Positions 50,611 to 59,694 of a DNA stretch of 64,000 nt are shown in pieces (position 1 is the first letter of the stretch; every line of letters begins with the position of its first letter). This stretch comes from SCGC-AAA076-P13 sp964276235 (GTDB lineage Bacteria; Pseudomonadota; Gammaproteobacteria; Magnimaribacterales; D2472). The stretch spans positions 46,649 through 110,648 of the forward strand of contig CAXYEK010000004.1 in the NCBI GenBank assembly GCA_964276235.1, written 5' to 3'. The notes below the pieces were generated by a model. That model saw nothing but the letters and a program-made list of their open reading frames with translations. It was not told the DNA's origin and made no database searches. Position numbers and translations under genes: made by a program.

Positions 50611-53109
50611 TTAGAAATTAACTCTAAAACGCATGCCAACTTCTCTTCCTGGATCTAAATATGCCACATGAGATCCTGCTATCAGAGGTAAATCTACACC
50701 AAATGATCTACCAATTTCATTTGTTACATTTCTTCCAAAGATAGTAACAGACCATTTCTCATCAGCAGCCTCAACACCCATCCTAAGATTAGTTTTAGTA
50801 GTTTCTGGTGAAAGATTGGCAGGATCTAAATCATTTTGACTGTAGAACTCTCCAACTTTATTAACATCAGCTCCAAGAACAATATTAAAGTCACTAGTGC
50901 CAGCTACAACATATTCTGCAAATAGGGATGTTGACATTTCAGGAGCAAATACTCCTGTTTTTCCTTTGAGATCTTGTGTACAAGTATCATAGATGACTCG
51001 AGGTCCCATAGGAGTAGAAACAACAGTTCTATTTGCTGCTCTGAAAGCAATATCCTGTGCAGCCGTGCAACCACCGATAAATGAATCAAATGAAACGTCT
51101 AGTTGAGTAAAGGCGCCACCAATTAATAATCCATCGAGTGGCGACCATTGGAAATCTCCTTCAATACCTTCAATAGTTGCAGCACCAGCATTAGAAACTA
51201 CAAAAGACGTACCAACAAATGCAGAAACCTGCATATTTGTATAGTCAGTAGAGAAAGCTGCAATATTAGCTCTTAAATTTTGATCTGCAAAGTCAAACTT
51301 AGCTCCGTATTCAACAGTAGTTGCCTCTTCAGCTTTAAATCTGCTACTAGCATCAGGAGTTGTATAGTTAACACGCTTTACGTTATCAGAACCATCGAAG
51401 CCAGCAGATTTATAACCTTCAGCCCAGCTTAGATATAGTCTTGTTGAGTCTGAATATTCATAATTTGCTTTGAATGATGGCGTTACATGATCTTCTTTCA
51501 TTGTTTGAAGAGGAAATTCATAAGTATCTCTTCCTAAAGCCATAAACAATACATTTCTAACACCAGGATTCATTGTAGCGTTACTTCTATTGTTTCCACC
51601 AGTGATATCAGATGTCATAAACTGACTATCATTTAGTTCTTTTTCATCTTCTGACCAACGAACACCAGCTGTTAGACTTAATTTATCTGATGCATAATAA
51701 GTTCCTTCAAAGAAGACAGACTGACTGCTTGTTTCTAAATCATGCAAATGGTGAGTAGCTAAAATTGTAGCAGGTAATCTTCCACCTGATTGAGCATTCC
51801 ATATAGATCCACCTACTCCAAGTGCAGCTGTAAGAACTGCATTTGTTACTCCAGGAGTACCTAAACTCCCATCAAGGAAAACATCATTTTGGAAAGAATA
51901 TTCAGTTTCTTCAATATAAAAACCAGCTAAATATTCAAACGTATCATTTGATGGGGAAGTAATAACAAATTCATGAGTAGTTGCTTCATACTGCTCATTA
52001 CCACTAACAGTAATAAAGTGTAATGGTGTAAAGTCAGCATCTGCACCTTCAGTAAAGTCATATTCTGACATTGAAGAAGTCCACTGTACGTCATGATCAT
52101 TTAATGATGTTTTTATATTAAGAACAAAATTGTCCGCATCATTTGTTCCACCATTTTCGTTTTGATACGAAACGGCTTTACGGAAATTTTGATATGTTGT
52201 GAAATCTTGGCCTACACCATTTGCAGCAATTCCAGGAAAAGCTGCATTAGCAATAGAAAAAACTGCAATTGCAACTTGTTTACCTGCAGCTCCAAGAATT
52301 GGAGGAGCAGCTACAAGTCCCCAATTAGTAATTTGTGAATGCTGTCCAACCCTATCTGAGTCAGATGAGAAATACTTTAAATTAACCTCCATATCATCCA
52401 TTTCATATAAAAAAGTTAGTCTGACAGCTTCATTAGTCGTTTGAGGTTCAGTTACGCTAGTAGACCCATTAGTAACCCAACCATCTGATTGATCGGAACT
52501 ATAAGCAACCCTCATAGCAAAATTATCATTAATTGGAATATTAGAAGCCATACTTCTTTTGGTTGTATTCCACTCAGGCACAGTTTCTATCGAATAATAA
52601 GCATCAAGATCACCACCAATAACTGGACTTTTACTAACAGTATTTATAACTCCGGCTATTGTATTTTTACCAAATAAAACACCTTGCGTTCCTTTAAGAA
52701 CTTCAATTCTTTGAACATCTAATAATGGAACGGAGTATTGTTGACTTCTAGAAACAGACATACCATCAACAAATTGACTTACAGACTGTTCAAATCCTTT
52801 ATTAGTACCTGAACCTACACCACGCATATAGATAGATTGTTCTTGTACACCTTTGGCTACTTGAAGACCAGGTACATATTGAGCAAGTCCTTCCCATGAT
52901 GTAATACCTATGTCGTCTAAACGATCTGCTGATAGTACTTGTATAGATATTGGCACTTCGGATAACCCTTCTTCACGCTTTTGCGCAGTAACAACAACCT
53001 CTTCAAGCCTTGAGTCTGTACTTTGTGCAAGAAGAGTTTGCGATGCAAAACCTACTACCAAAAAGCTAAGACATGAAAGATAGATATATTTATTAATAAA
53101 TTTAGACAT
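50611..53109 (-). CDS. TonB-dependent outer membrane receptor
   Basis: 832 aa. Signal peptide (to about 28, LLAQS), then LEEVVVTAQKREEGLSEVP, the TonB box/plug start typical of Sphingomonad- and SAR86-like receptors, plug domain (about 50-165, MRGVGSGTN, GTQGVLFGKNTIAGVIN), and a 22-strand barrel ending REVGMRFRVNF with C-terminal Phe. Ligand unknown; such receptors take up oligosaccharides, cofactors or metal chelates. No Fur box is visible in the 276-nt upstream region, so an iron role is not supported. Confidence 0.93.
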   Translation of the reverse strand: MSKFINKYIYLSCLSFLVVGFASQTLLAQSTDSRLEEVVVTAQKREEGLSEVPISIQVLSADRLDDIGITSWEGLAQYVPGLQVAKGVQEQSIYMRGVGSGTNKGFEQSVSQFVDGMSVSRSQQYSVPLLDVQRIEVLKGTQGVLFGKNTIAGVINTVSKSPVIGGDLDAYYSIETVPEWNTTKRSMASNIPINDNFAMRVAYSSDQSDGWVTNGSTSVTEPQTTNEAVRLTFLYEMDDMEVNLKYFSSDSDRVGQHSQITNWGLVAAPPILGAAGKQVAIAVFSIANAAFPGIAANGVGQDFTTYQNFRKAVSYQNENGGTNDADNFVLNIKTSLNDHDVQWTSSMSEYDFTEGADADFTPLHFITVSGNEQYEATTHEFVITSPSNDTFEYLAGFYIEETEYSFQNDVFLDGSLGTPGVTNAVLTAALGVGGSIWNAQSGGRLPATILATHHLHDLETSSQSVFFEGTYYASDKLSLTAGVRWSEDEKELNDSQFMTSDITGGNNRSNATMNPGVRNVLFMALGRDTYEFPLQTMKEDHVTPSFKANYEYSDSTRLYLSWAEGYKSAGFDGSDNVKRVNYTTPDASSRFKAEEATTVEYGAKFDFADQNLRANIAAFSTDYTNMQVSAFVGTSFVVSNAGAATIEGIEGDFQWSPLDGLLIGGAFTQLDVSFDSFIGGCTAAQDIAFRAANRTVVSTPMGPRVIYDTCTQDLKGKTGVFAPEMSTSLFAEYVVAGTSDFNIVLGADVNKVGEFYSQNDLDPANLSPETTKTNLRMGVEAADEKWSVTIFGRNVTNEIGRSFGVDLPLIAGSHVAYLDPGREVGMRFRVNF

Positions 53110-53385
53110 GAAAGGATTCCCCTAGAATTATAATATTCATTAGATTCTAACCAGTTGGATAGAAAAATACAACTACCAAAATATAAAAGATATAAATATT
53201 GAAATTTATATTTCTTAAAGGCTTATGTTTTTAAGCTTTATTGATGCCATGAGATAAAGTAGTTTTTTAGACGATTGGCTAAAAAATAAGAAATCTTGTA
53301 AAAATATTAACTAATATCTAAATAAATGCGTAATTACAAACTTTCAAATAATGAATAAAAAAAATACATAAGTTATAGTTATGTT

Positions 53386-54657
53386 ATGAATACACTTAAA
53401 AAAATAGCTAAAAGTCTATTGATTCTACTATTGTCAATCAATGCAAATACTTCTGAACTATACGTAACAGGCGAATCTATCCAATCTTCAGTTTCAAATT
53501 TAATGAAAGATATTGATGAGAACATTAAATTCGCTATGTCAGTAAAAGAAGTTGATGGCTCAAGAGATGAGTTTACAATTAAAGGACTGAAAGTATATGA
53601 CTCAGGATTAGGAGAGGTTACTTATTTTAATGTTGAATCCATATCTTGTTCAGGTTATAAAATAAATGATTATGATTTTAATACTTCGATTACCAAGTAT
53701 TTTAAAATGCCAATCTTTGAAGATGTAAATCAAGCGCTTAAAAAACCTTCAAGTTGCTCGATAAAAGGTATAAGCATGCCTATATTGAAAAACTTACTTG
53801 AAAACTATGATAATCAAATGAGGCTTCAAGACTCATCTAATAGTGATGAATCCCAAGAGATCTCTACAGATTTATTAAAGTCTTACATAGATATATTTCA
53901 AAATATTAATATTCAATATTATGCTGGATTTAACGAAAACGGATACCAGGGTGAAATGGTACTGGATTTATCAAACAGGATTTATTTTAAGAGTAATATT
54001 TCATATACATTAGAAGCTAATAAAATATATACATTTTTTGACAGCCTTATAAAAAATGTTGTTTTTAAATATTGGGGGTATAAATCCTACGAAGATCTTT
54101 ATAAAGATACTTCTGGAGACACATCTGATATTTTTTTAGACGTTATGGCTGAATTGGAATTTCAACCTCAAAATTTTTATGAGTATATTCCCAAGCCGTT
54201 GCCAGAAGTACTTCTAAGAGAGTTTACATTTGGTATAGCTTGGACAAAAGAAGAATATAATCTTCTTAAAAAAAACAATCCTCAAATTGAGGCTTCAGTT
54301 ATGGCACTTGGGTTCTTATCGGCTCAAAAACTTGATAAGCAACAATTCATCGAAATGATAGGAAATTCTATTCCTATCCCTTTGTCAGATGATATAGGAA
54401 GTAATCTATATACAATATATGTATCTGCCATGAATGCTACTCAAAAATTTTCAAAAAATCCTAAAGGTATGGAGATAAGTTCTAAATTTAAAGACGGGAT
54501 TAATATTGTTCCTAATTTTGATGACTTAGTCTCTATTAGTTCAAGTAATGTTGAAGGAGATGTTTCCCCAGATATTTCTACTATTATGATGATTCAAGCA
54601 ATGGAAGATATCATAAATGCTCAGATTGTTTTTAAAGCAAATCCAGAAATTAAATAA
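53386..54657 (+). CDS. Exported protein of unknown function
   Basis: 423 aa with a signal peptide (KSLLILLLSINANTSEL). Not recognised. It is acidic, rich in Ser, Asp, Asn and Tyr, with one cysteine pair near residues 88 and 125 (ISCSGYK, SSCSIKG) that could form a disulfide. No lipobox, no membrane segments after the signal. It is divergent from the intact TonB receptor, with 276 nt of AT-rich spacer between them holding both promoters, and tRNA-Arg(UCG) follows 21 nt after its stop. A periplasmic role with the receptors is possible from position only. Confidence 0.8.
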   Translation: MNTLKKIAKSLLILLLSINANTSELYVTGESIQSSVSNLMKDIDENIKFAMSVKEVDGSRDEFTIKGLKVYDSGLGEVTYFNVESISCSGYKINDYDFNTSITKYFKMPIFEDVNQALKKPSSCSIKGISMPILKNLLENYDNQMRLQDSSNSDESQEISTDLLKSYIDIFQNINIQYYAGFNENGYQGEMVLDLSNRIYFKSNISYTLEANKIYTFFDSLIKNVVFKYWGYKSYEDLYKDTSGDTSDIFLDVMAELEFQPQNFYEYIPKPLPEVLLREFTFGIAWTKEEYNLLKKNNPQIEASVMALGFLSAQKLDKQQFIEMIGNSIPIPLSDDIGSNLYTIYVSAMNATQKFSKNPKGMEISSKFKDGINIVPNFDDLVSISSSNVEGDVSPDISTIMMIQAMEDIINAQIVFKANPEIK

Positions 54658-54678
54658 TATCTGTACAATTAGCTATAA

Positions 54679-54755
54679 GCGCCTGTAGCTCAGCTGGATA
54701 GAGTACTTGGCTTCGAACCAAGGGGTCGGGAGTTCGAATCTTCCCGGGCGCACCA
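54679..54755 (+). tRNA. tRNA-Arg (anticodon UCG)
   Basis: 77 nt with encoded CCA. Acceptor GCGCCTG/CGGGCGC (one G-U pair), anticodon loop CTTCGAA (TCG), T-loop TTCGAAT, discriminator A. It differs from tRNA-Arg(ACG) at 35273 at only five positions, so one probably arose from the other by duplication. Confidence 0.97.
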
Positions 54756-54759
54756 ATTA

Positions 54760-54795
54760 AAAAAAAGCAAAAAAAACCCCTTATAAAAGGGGTTT
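54760..54795 (-). terminator. Strong intrinsic terminator of the TonB receptor gene
   Basis: Nine-base-pair stem AAACCCCTT / AAGGGGTTT (54774-54795) with loop ATAA; on the minus strand it is followed by TTTTTTTTGCTTTTTTTT. It lies 17 nt after the stop at 54812. On the plus strand it also ends the tRNA-Arg transcript, with a weaker T-run. Confidence 0.92.
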
Positions 54796-54811
54796 CTAAA
54801 TTAATATTTGT

Positions 54812-57186
54812 TTAAAAAGTTTTTGTTAAGTTCAAGCCGTATTCAGATCCTGGAGCATAATACTTAGTAAAAAATCCAGCAAGCTCAACACTTCCATAAC
54901 CATTTGTTGCATAAACCTCGTCAAGGATATTTTTACCATAAATTTGCATTGAAACACTATTGTTAAAGTTAATTGATTGCGTGAAGTTTAGGACTTCATA
55001 CTCTGGCTCAGAAACATTATCAGAAAGATTTAAAATATTATTACCTTTCATATCTAATGATAAGTTTGATGTGATATCTATTCCATCAATATTAGTCATA
55101 TGCATTATGGAGAATGATGCATTAGATTCTGGTCCAAATGCGTTATATGGATTATTGCTTAAGTCTTTGCCATCAATAACAGAGATAAATTTATTGTATG
55201 TTCCGTCAGTTTCGCCCAGTGAATACATGACTGCTAGATTATCAGATAAGAAATAGGTTAATTCCACTTCATGACCTGTAATCTCTACTGATTCAACTGA
55301 TTGAGATGTGTTTATTGCTGAACCGCTTTCACTTATATACCCAATGGACTGTTGTTTATTTTGATAATCAAGAACAAAGTAAGAAGCATTGAATCTTAAT
55401 CTACCATCCATATAAGTACCTTTTGTACCTAATTCGATAGCATCTACGTATTCAGGGGCAAGCTTAGTAGAGTTGCATCATTTTGAAAACCACCAGATGC
55501 AAAACCTTCTGAGTAAGATGCATAAACTATATTTCCATTATCAAAAGTATAGTCAAGGATAAGTCTCATTGTGTCATCATCAAAATCTTTATCTCCAGAA
55601 CATGTTGCTCCGTTATTTTTAAGAGTTTGCACACAGCCTGCCATTTGAGGTGTTGGAGTGCCTACAACTGGTCTATTTATAGAACCTGTAACCATACTAT
55701 AAGATGGTCTAATCCATGATGTATCTGCTTTTTTGTTATCAGATGTAGTTCTCCAACCTGCAGTTATATTCAGATTGTTAGTTAATGCATAAGTTCCTTC
55801 TAAAAACATTGCATCAGAAGAAATCATAGAGTCTGTTGTGCTAAATTCACTTAAATCCTTAACGCCTAGAATGGCTGCATAAGCTGATACTAATATAGAT
55901 CCTGCATAATTAACTCCTCCGACACAGGCCTGAGGAACATAAATACAAGTTAGATCAATAGTTTGAAAGAATGGATCTGGTAGATAATTATTAAAATAAA
56001 CAGTTTCTGCATAAGAGGTTGCTGTTTCATTGAATTCAAAATAACCAATCACCCAGTCAAGTTTTCCAGAAGAACCATTGAGTCTAATTTCAGTAGAATC
56101 GTAGTCTCCATTCATGAAAATATTCTGCGGGCTAATAAATGGAGCTGCCTGACTCTCAAGACCCATACCCCAAGAAGCTAAAGATGATTCTACTTTTGTA
56201 TTTGAATGGTTAATTGTTAGAGTACCGAAATCTAAATCTTGTTCAATCGATAATATTGTTCTTGAAGTTTCGCCTGTCATATCTCCCGAAGAAGATTCGC
56301 TTCCGCTTTTGCCAGGAACTGAACTATTACAATTTTCGATGATAGCTGGTGTTAGCTGAGCGATAGAATAAGCACCTAAAAGAGGAGCTGAAGTATTAAG
56401 TATTCTACATGCACCCAAGTTCCTTTTTCCATTTTGTGTATACATGTGATGACTTAAATCAATATTCAAATCATTAGTTGGAGAATATCTCAATTGAATT
56501 CTATTATTCTGCATATCTTTTTCACCCCACATCTGACTTGTTTCTGTATTTAAGACATGGCCTTGTTGTTTCAAATCAGATCCTGTTATTCTCAAGGAAA
56601 TGTTTTCCGATATTGGCGTGTTGTATAAATAAGATGTCGACTGGAGATTTCTAGACCCAAAACCAACTTTTATAGCAGCTTCAACTTCATCAGAAGGCTT
56701 GTTATAGACTAGCTGAATGGCCCCAGTAGTATTATTTCTTCCAAATAGAGTTCCTTGAGGTCCTCTTATTACTTCTACCCTACTTATATCCCAAAGATCA
56801 AAAATATTACCTTGTTGCCTAGATATATATGCACCATCAATATATACACCAACACTAGGCTCTCGAACAGATGAGGTGAATGACGATCCAACACCTCTAA
56901 TTCCTATAGAAGTTGCATTACCCACTGCGCCATCTTGAAAAAAACTTAAATTGGGAGCAACGTTATCTAGAGCGTCAGTTGTTGTAATGTTCTGAGTGAG
57001 TAAATCACTTGAAGAAAATGCACTTATAGCTACAGGAACAGACTGAGCTGCTTCCTCTCTTCTTCTTGAGGTTACAATAACATCTTCTATAAGATCAGCA
57101 GACTCATCACTTGAATCTTGAGCAGAAATACTAAAAACTGAAAAAGCTATTAAAGTGAATAAATATCTATTTAAATTAACGTACAT
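54812..57186 (-). pseudogene. TonB-dependent receptor, frameshifted
   Basis: The first frame (57186 to 55444) gives 580 aa: signal peptide, LIEDVIVTSRRREEAAQSVP, plug motifs GIRGVGSSFTS and GPQGTLFGRNNTTGAIQL, and barrel to the EGFASGGFQNDATLL stretch. The second frame then reads STKLAPEYVDAIELGTKGTY and continues to the C-terminal YGLNLTKTF (Phe end) at 54812. A one-base deletion between about 55447 and 55478 separates them; restored, the protein would be about 790 aa, normal for the family. Both parts show no further damage. Ligand unknown. The strong terminator downstream fits a once-functional gene. Confidence 0.9.
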
Positions 57187-57333
57187 TGTATGATCCCCCT
57201 AGACAGGCAATATATATAAAACTGGGTTTATGATATATATATTTAAAAGTAAATAACAGAGTTATTTATGGCTAATAAATGAACATATCACCATATAAAA
57301 ATATAAGGAATTAATAAATTAAATGAATATAAA

Positions 57334-57717
57334 TTATGGTTTATCTATTTCGCCACCATTTGATACCCACTCTCCAAATCCTCCAATATTAAAAACATTA
57401 TTAAAACCAATATCATCTAGTGCTTTTGCAGCTAATGCTGATCTGTGACCAACTGCACAATATAGAAGAATATTTGTTTCTTCATCAATATTTACGGGAT
57501 TTTCTTTCGAGCCAGGTCTAAATTTAAATTCTATTAAACCCCTAGGGACGTTCACAGCATTTTTTATCATTCCAGAGAAACTTACCTCAGACTCTTCTCT
57601 AACATCTAAAATGACATGCTTGGTAGATAGTATTATATTTTGAGTTTCTTCAAATGATAATCTTTTAATCTGCTCATTAGCTTCGATTAACATTAAATTT
57701 AAATCTGTGGTTTCCAT
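57334..57717 (-). CDS. Rhodanese-domain protein
   Basis: 127 aa single rhodanese domain. HVILDVREESEVSFSGMIKN (CH2-like A), and the active-site loop LLYCAVGHRSALAAKAL with catalytic Cys about residue 87; GGFGEWVSNGGEI at the end. Transfers sulfane sulfur or senses redox state. A 30-residue N-terminal helix precedes the domain. 3 nt after the EamA stop, so probably cotranscribed with it. Confidence 0.9.
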   Translation of the reverse strand: METTDLNLMLIEANEQIKRLSFEETQNIILSTKHVILDVREESEVSFSGMIKNAVNVPRGLIEFKFRPGSKENPVNIDEETNILLYCAVGHRSALAAKALDDIGFNNVFNIGGFGEWVSNGGEIDKP

Positions 57718-57720
57718 ATT

Positions 57721-58587
57721 TTACTCTCTCTTGAAACTAGAATTATTAGAAGTAGCAAGAAATATTCCTACTAAAATAACCAAACATCCAACAACAATGG
57801 TAGTTGAAATAATTTCGTCTAAAAATATATTACCCCAAATTATTCCAAAAATCGGAAGAAAGTAAGCCACTGTTGACGTTTTAACAGCTCCAATCTTTTC
57901 AATAAGTCTTACCCAGCCAAGAAATGCAAAACCTGTAGAAATTGCTCCTAGCCAGATTACTGCTAATGTAGCTTCTAATGAAGGAAGTTTAGTTGGCAAA
58001 TAGAAATAAGACATAGGCATCATAATTATGGAACTAAAAACTAACGACCACCCTATTAAAACTAACTTATTTGTTTTAGCTGCATTTTTTTGAATAAATA
58101 CGGCCGAAAATGAATAAAAAACAGATGCAATCAAACAAGAGAGACTGGCTATTAATGTAGCTTCAGCGGATTGTGGATTAACTAAGATTAGCACTCCTAA
58201 AAAACCTAGAGCTAAACCAAAAATTTGTTTGGTTGATACTTTTTCATCTAGCCATAAATAAGCAATGATCATGGTATTAAAAGCGGTAGTTGCATTTAAA
58301 ATAGCAAGAATATTTGAGTTAGCTCCCAAACTAGCATATGAAAATAAAGTAAAGGGAATTACATTATTTGAAATACTTATTACTAATGCATGTTTCCATA
58401 TAGGTTTTAATAATGGCAAGTATTTTTTTCTTAATAAAATTGGAAGAAAAATAAATGAGGCTATTATCAATCTTGAATTAACCAATGCTATTGGTCCAAA
58501 ATCAGGTGTACCAATTTTAATAAACATAAAGGCACTCCCCCAAAGAGCACCTAAACAAGTTAATAAAAACCAATATCTAAATTCCAT
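57721..58587 (-). CDS. EamA/DMT family transporter
   Basis: 288 aa, ten predicted membrane helices in two EamA repeats (about 8-135 and 148-280). Signatures: GALWGSAFMFIKIG, WLDEKVSTKQIFGLALGFLGV in the first half and FLDEIISTTIVVGCLVILVG in the second. Family members export or import amino acids and other metabolites; no substrate can be given. A terminator lies only 14 nt upstream of its ATG, preceded by a GC-rich structured stretch, which suggests control by transcription attenuation. Confidence 0.92.
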   Translation of the reverse strand: MEFRYWFLLTCLGALWGSAFMFIKIGTPDFGPIALVNSRLIIASFIFLPILLRKKYLPLLKPIWKHALVISISNNVIPFTLFSYASLGANSNILAILNATTAFNTMIIAYLWLDEKVSTKQIFGLALGFLGVLILVNPQSAEATLIASLSCLIASVFYSFSAVFIQKNAAKTNKLVLIGWSLVFSSIIMMPMSYFYLPTKLPSLEATLAVIWLGAISTGFAFLGWVRLIEKIGAVKTSTVAYFLPIFGIIWGNIFLDEIISTTIVVGCLVILVGIFLATSNNSSFKRE

Positions 58588-58595
58588 ATCTATTA

Positions 58596-58625
58596 ATAAA
58601 AAACCCCCAAATAAATTTGGGGGTT
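58596..58625 (-). terminator. Intrinsic terminator just upstream of the EamA gene
   Basis: AACCCCCAAAT / ATTTGGGGGTT (58602-58625) is a perfect stem; on the minus strand it runs into TTTTTTATTAATAG and then the EamA ATG at 58587. It must either end an upstream RNA or work as the off state of an attenuator for the transporter gene. Confidence 0.85.
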
Positions 58626-58800
58626 ATAAAAAAATCTAATTATATGCTGTAAAGCATAGAACTAGTCGAAAACTTAAGATTTACCTTGTGTCAAAAGGCA
58701 GATCCCCCGCTTCCTGTTGTTGTATAAATACTAATAGGACCACCTCCATGTTCAGGGTAAGAAAAAAAATGCTTAGAAATCCCCTTAAAAAATTAATAAG
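58626..58800 (-). ncRNA. Candidate structured leader or small RNA upstream of EamA
   Basis: Between the SOS-box gene and the terminator, about 175 nt have local GC near 45-50%, unlike other spacers here. Read on the minus strand, TTACC (58760-58756) and GGTAA (58685-58681) can close a domain, inside which GGTGGTCC and GGATCTGCC form an 8-bp helix with one bulge. A TATGCT-TTAC-AGCATA hairpin follows before the terminator. It matches no riboswitch class or housekeeping RNA that I recognise. Orientation is chosen from the terminator. Confidence 0.4.
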
Positions 58801-58866
58801 CACGACGCTTAAATAAATTATATACAGTATGGATTTTAAATAAAGGAGTTTCTATTAAGGATTTTA

Positions 58867-59079
58867 TTAAAAACTAAATTCTAGTTGGGCTCTAGGCTCA
58901 ATTAGATTCTGCTTGTCTTTTTTATGTATATTAGGATGGTCAACATATGCAACTAAAGCATTCATATCATTTTTAAAGTACTGAAACGCTAAAGTTTTCA
59001 TTGCAGACTCTTTATCAATAGATGATTCTAGCTGATGGATTATTTCATCAACTGGTTTAAAGTTTAATAAATTATTCAT
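58867..59079 (-). CDS. SOS-box-controlled 70-aa protein
   Basis: 70 aa, not recognised. Mainly helical, soluble, no cysteines; a SSIDKESAMKTLAFQYFKND core and an acidic/basic middle. The last residues AQLEFSF resemble a beta-clamp binding peptide (QLxLxLF-type) but with Phe for Leu, so this is only suggestive. A perfect LexA operator lies 11 nt before its ATG and 17 nt after the winged-helix gene upstream, so it has its own DNA-damage-inducible promoter or is read from one. It is not UmuD, SulA, YebG, DinI or another SOS gene I know. Confidence 0.7.
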   Translation of the reverse strand: MNNLLNFKPVDEIIHQLESSIDKESAMKTLAFQYFKNDMNALVAYVDHPNIHKKDKQNLIEPRAQLEFSF

Positions 59080-59090
59080 ATAAACAACTA

Positions 59091-59110
59091 TACTGTATAA
59101 ATATACAGTA
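59091..59110. promoter_or_regulatory. LexA (SOS) box
   Basis: TACTGTATAAATATACAGTA fits the LexA consensus TACTG-(TA)5-CAGTA, with a CTG-N10-CAG core and perfect symmetry apart from the central AA. It lies between the stop of the winged-helix gene (59128) and the start of the 70-aa gene (59079). Two half-like CTGTATATAA sites occur within 300 nt on either side (near 58822 and 59214). Confidence 0.88.
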
Positions 59111-59127
59111 GTAAAGAAATAAATAAG

Positions 59128-59421
59128 TTATTTATTAAGTGCTATTAAGAACTCTCTCTTATCAGATCCAGATTGAGTAATATTAACAAGATTTTCCTTT
59201 TCAAATTTTGTAATTGTTTTATATACAGTTGAGCGAGATAACTTTGAAAAATTAATAACATCAGATATGTTACATTTTTGATATTTTGATATCGTGCATA
59301 AGATAGTCCAAAAAACTTTCTTTTCTGTTTCGTTATATTTAGTAAGATTTAATTCTTTTTCATATCCTCTTAAAGAGTCAATTAAGTGAGTTATCTCTTT
59401 TATATTTTCGTCGCTAACCAT
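59128..59421 (-). CDS. MarR-like winged-helix regulator
   Basis: 97 aa. KVFWTILCTISKYQKCNISD leads into a helix-turn-helix (VINFSKLSRSTVYKTITKFE) and a short wing (NITQSGSDKREFLIAL). This is the core of the MarR/PadR-type winged helix without the flanking dimer helices of full-length MarR. A short leader helix (residues 5-22) could dimerise. AAAAAGG stands directly before the ATG, too close for an ideal ribosome site. It is followed by the LexA box and the 70-aa gene on the same strand and may regulate either or both. Confidence 0.75.
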   Translation of the reverse strand: MVSDENIKEITHLIDSLRGYEKELNLTKYNETEKKVFWTILCTISKYQKCNISDVINFSKLSRSTVYKTITKFEKENLVNITQSGSDKREFLIALNK

Positions 59422-59516
59422 CCTTTTTGTTGTGTGCGTTGTTACCGAAATATAATTGTATGCTTTTTATTTATAAAAAAAAGATGTTAAAAAAATACAT
59501 AATTAAAAGAAAGTAA

Positions 59517-59606
59517 TGGCGGAGAGACGGGGATTCGAACCCCGGAACCAGTTACCCAGTTACTACCTTTCCAAGGTAGCGCAATCGACCACTCTGCCAT
59601 CTCTCC
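59517..59606 (-). tRNA. tRNA-Ser (anticodon GGA)
   Basis: 90 nt including CCA, with the long variable arm of class II tRNAs. Acceptor GGAGAGA/TCTCTCC, anticodon stem CTACC/GGTAG with loop TTGGAAA (GGA), T-loop TTCGAAT, discriminator G. Confidence 0.97.
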
Positions 59607-59646
59607 ATTACAAGGTGCTTATTCTAAGTGATTAAATATTTTTAGA

Positions 59647-59681
59647 CAAAAAAAAGCCTTGCAAGTAATCAAGCAAGGCTT
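59647..59681 (-). terminator. Intrinsic terminator after the secreted 143-aa gene
   Basis: AAGCCTTGC / GCAAGGCTT (59654-59681), nine pairs with a 10-nt loop; on the minus strand it runs into TTTTTTTTGTC. It begins 13 nt after the stop at 59695. Confidence 0.92.
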
Positions 59682-59694
59682 TTATTAATAAGAA

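Noticed and set aside
53110..53385. Fur box or riboswitch (such as a B12 element) upstream of the intact TonB receptor
   Set aside because: The 276-nt spacer is plain AT-rich sequence with no Fur-like palindrome and no B12-box-like segment; only promoters for the two divergent genes are expected.
58680..58775. Threonine/isoleucine-rich leader peptide (ending TTTGSGGSAF) as an attenuator like thrL
   Set aside because: The frame has no ATG, GTG or TTG start near a ribosome site, and it lies over 50 nt from the terminator. Treated as part of a possible structured RNA instead.
58626..58800. 6S RNA, SRP RNA, tmRNA or RNase P RNA
   Set aside because: None of the diagnostic sequences (SRP GGTCCGGAAGGAAGCAGC, tmRNA tag, 6S central bubble, RNase P CR-I/CR-V) can be seen on either strand.
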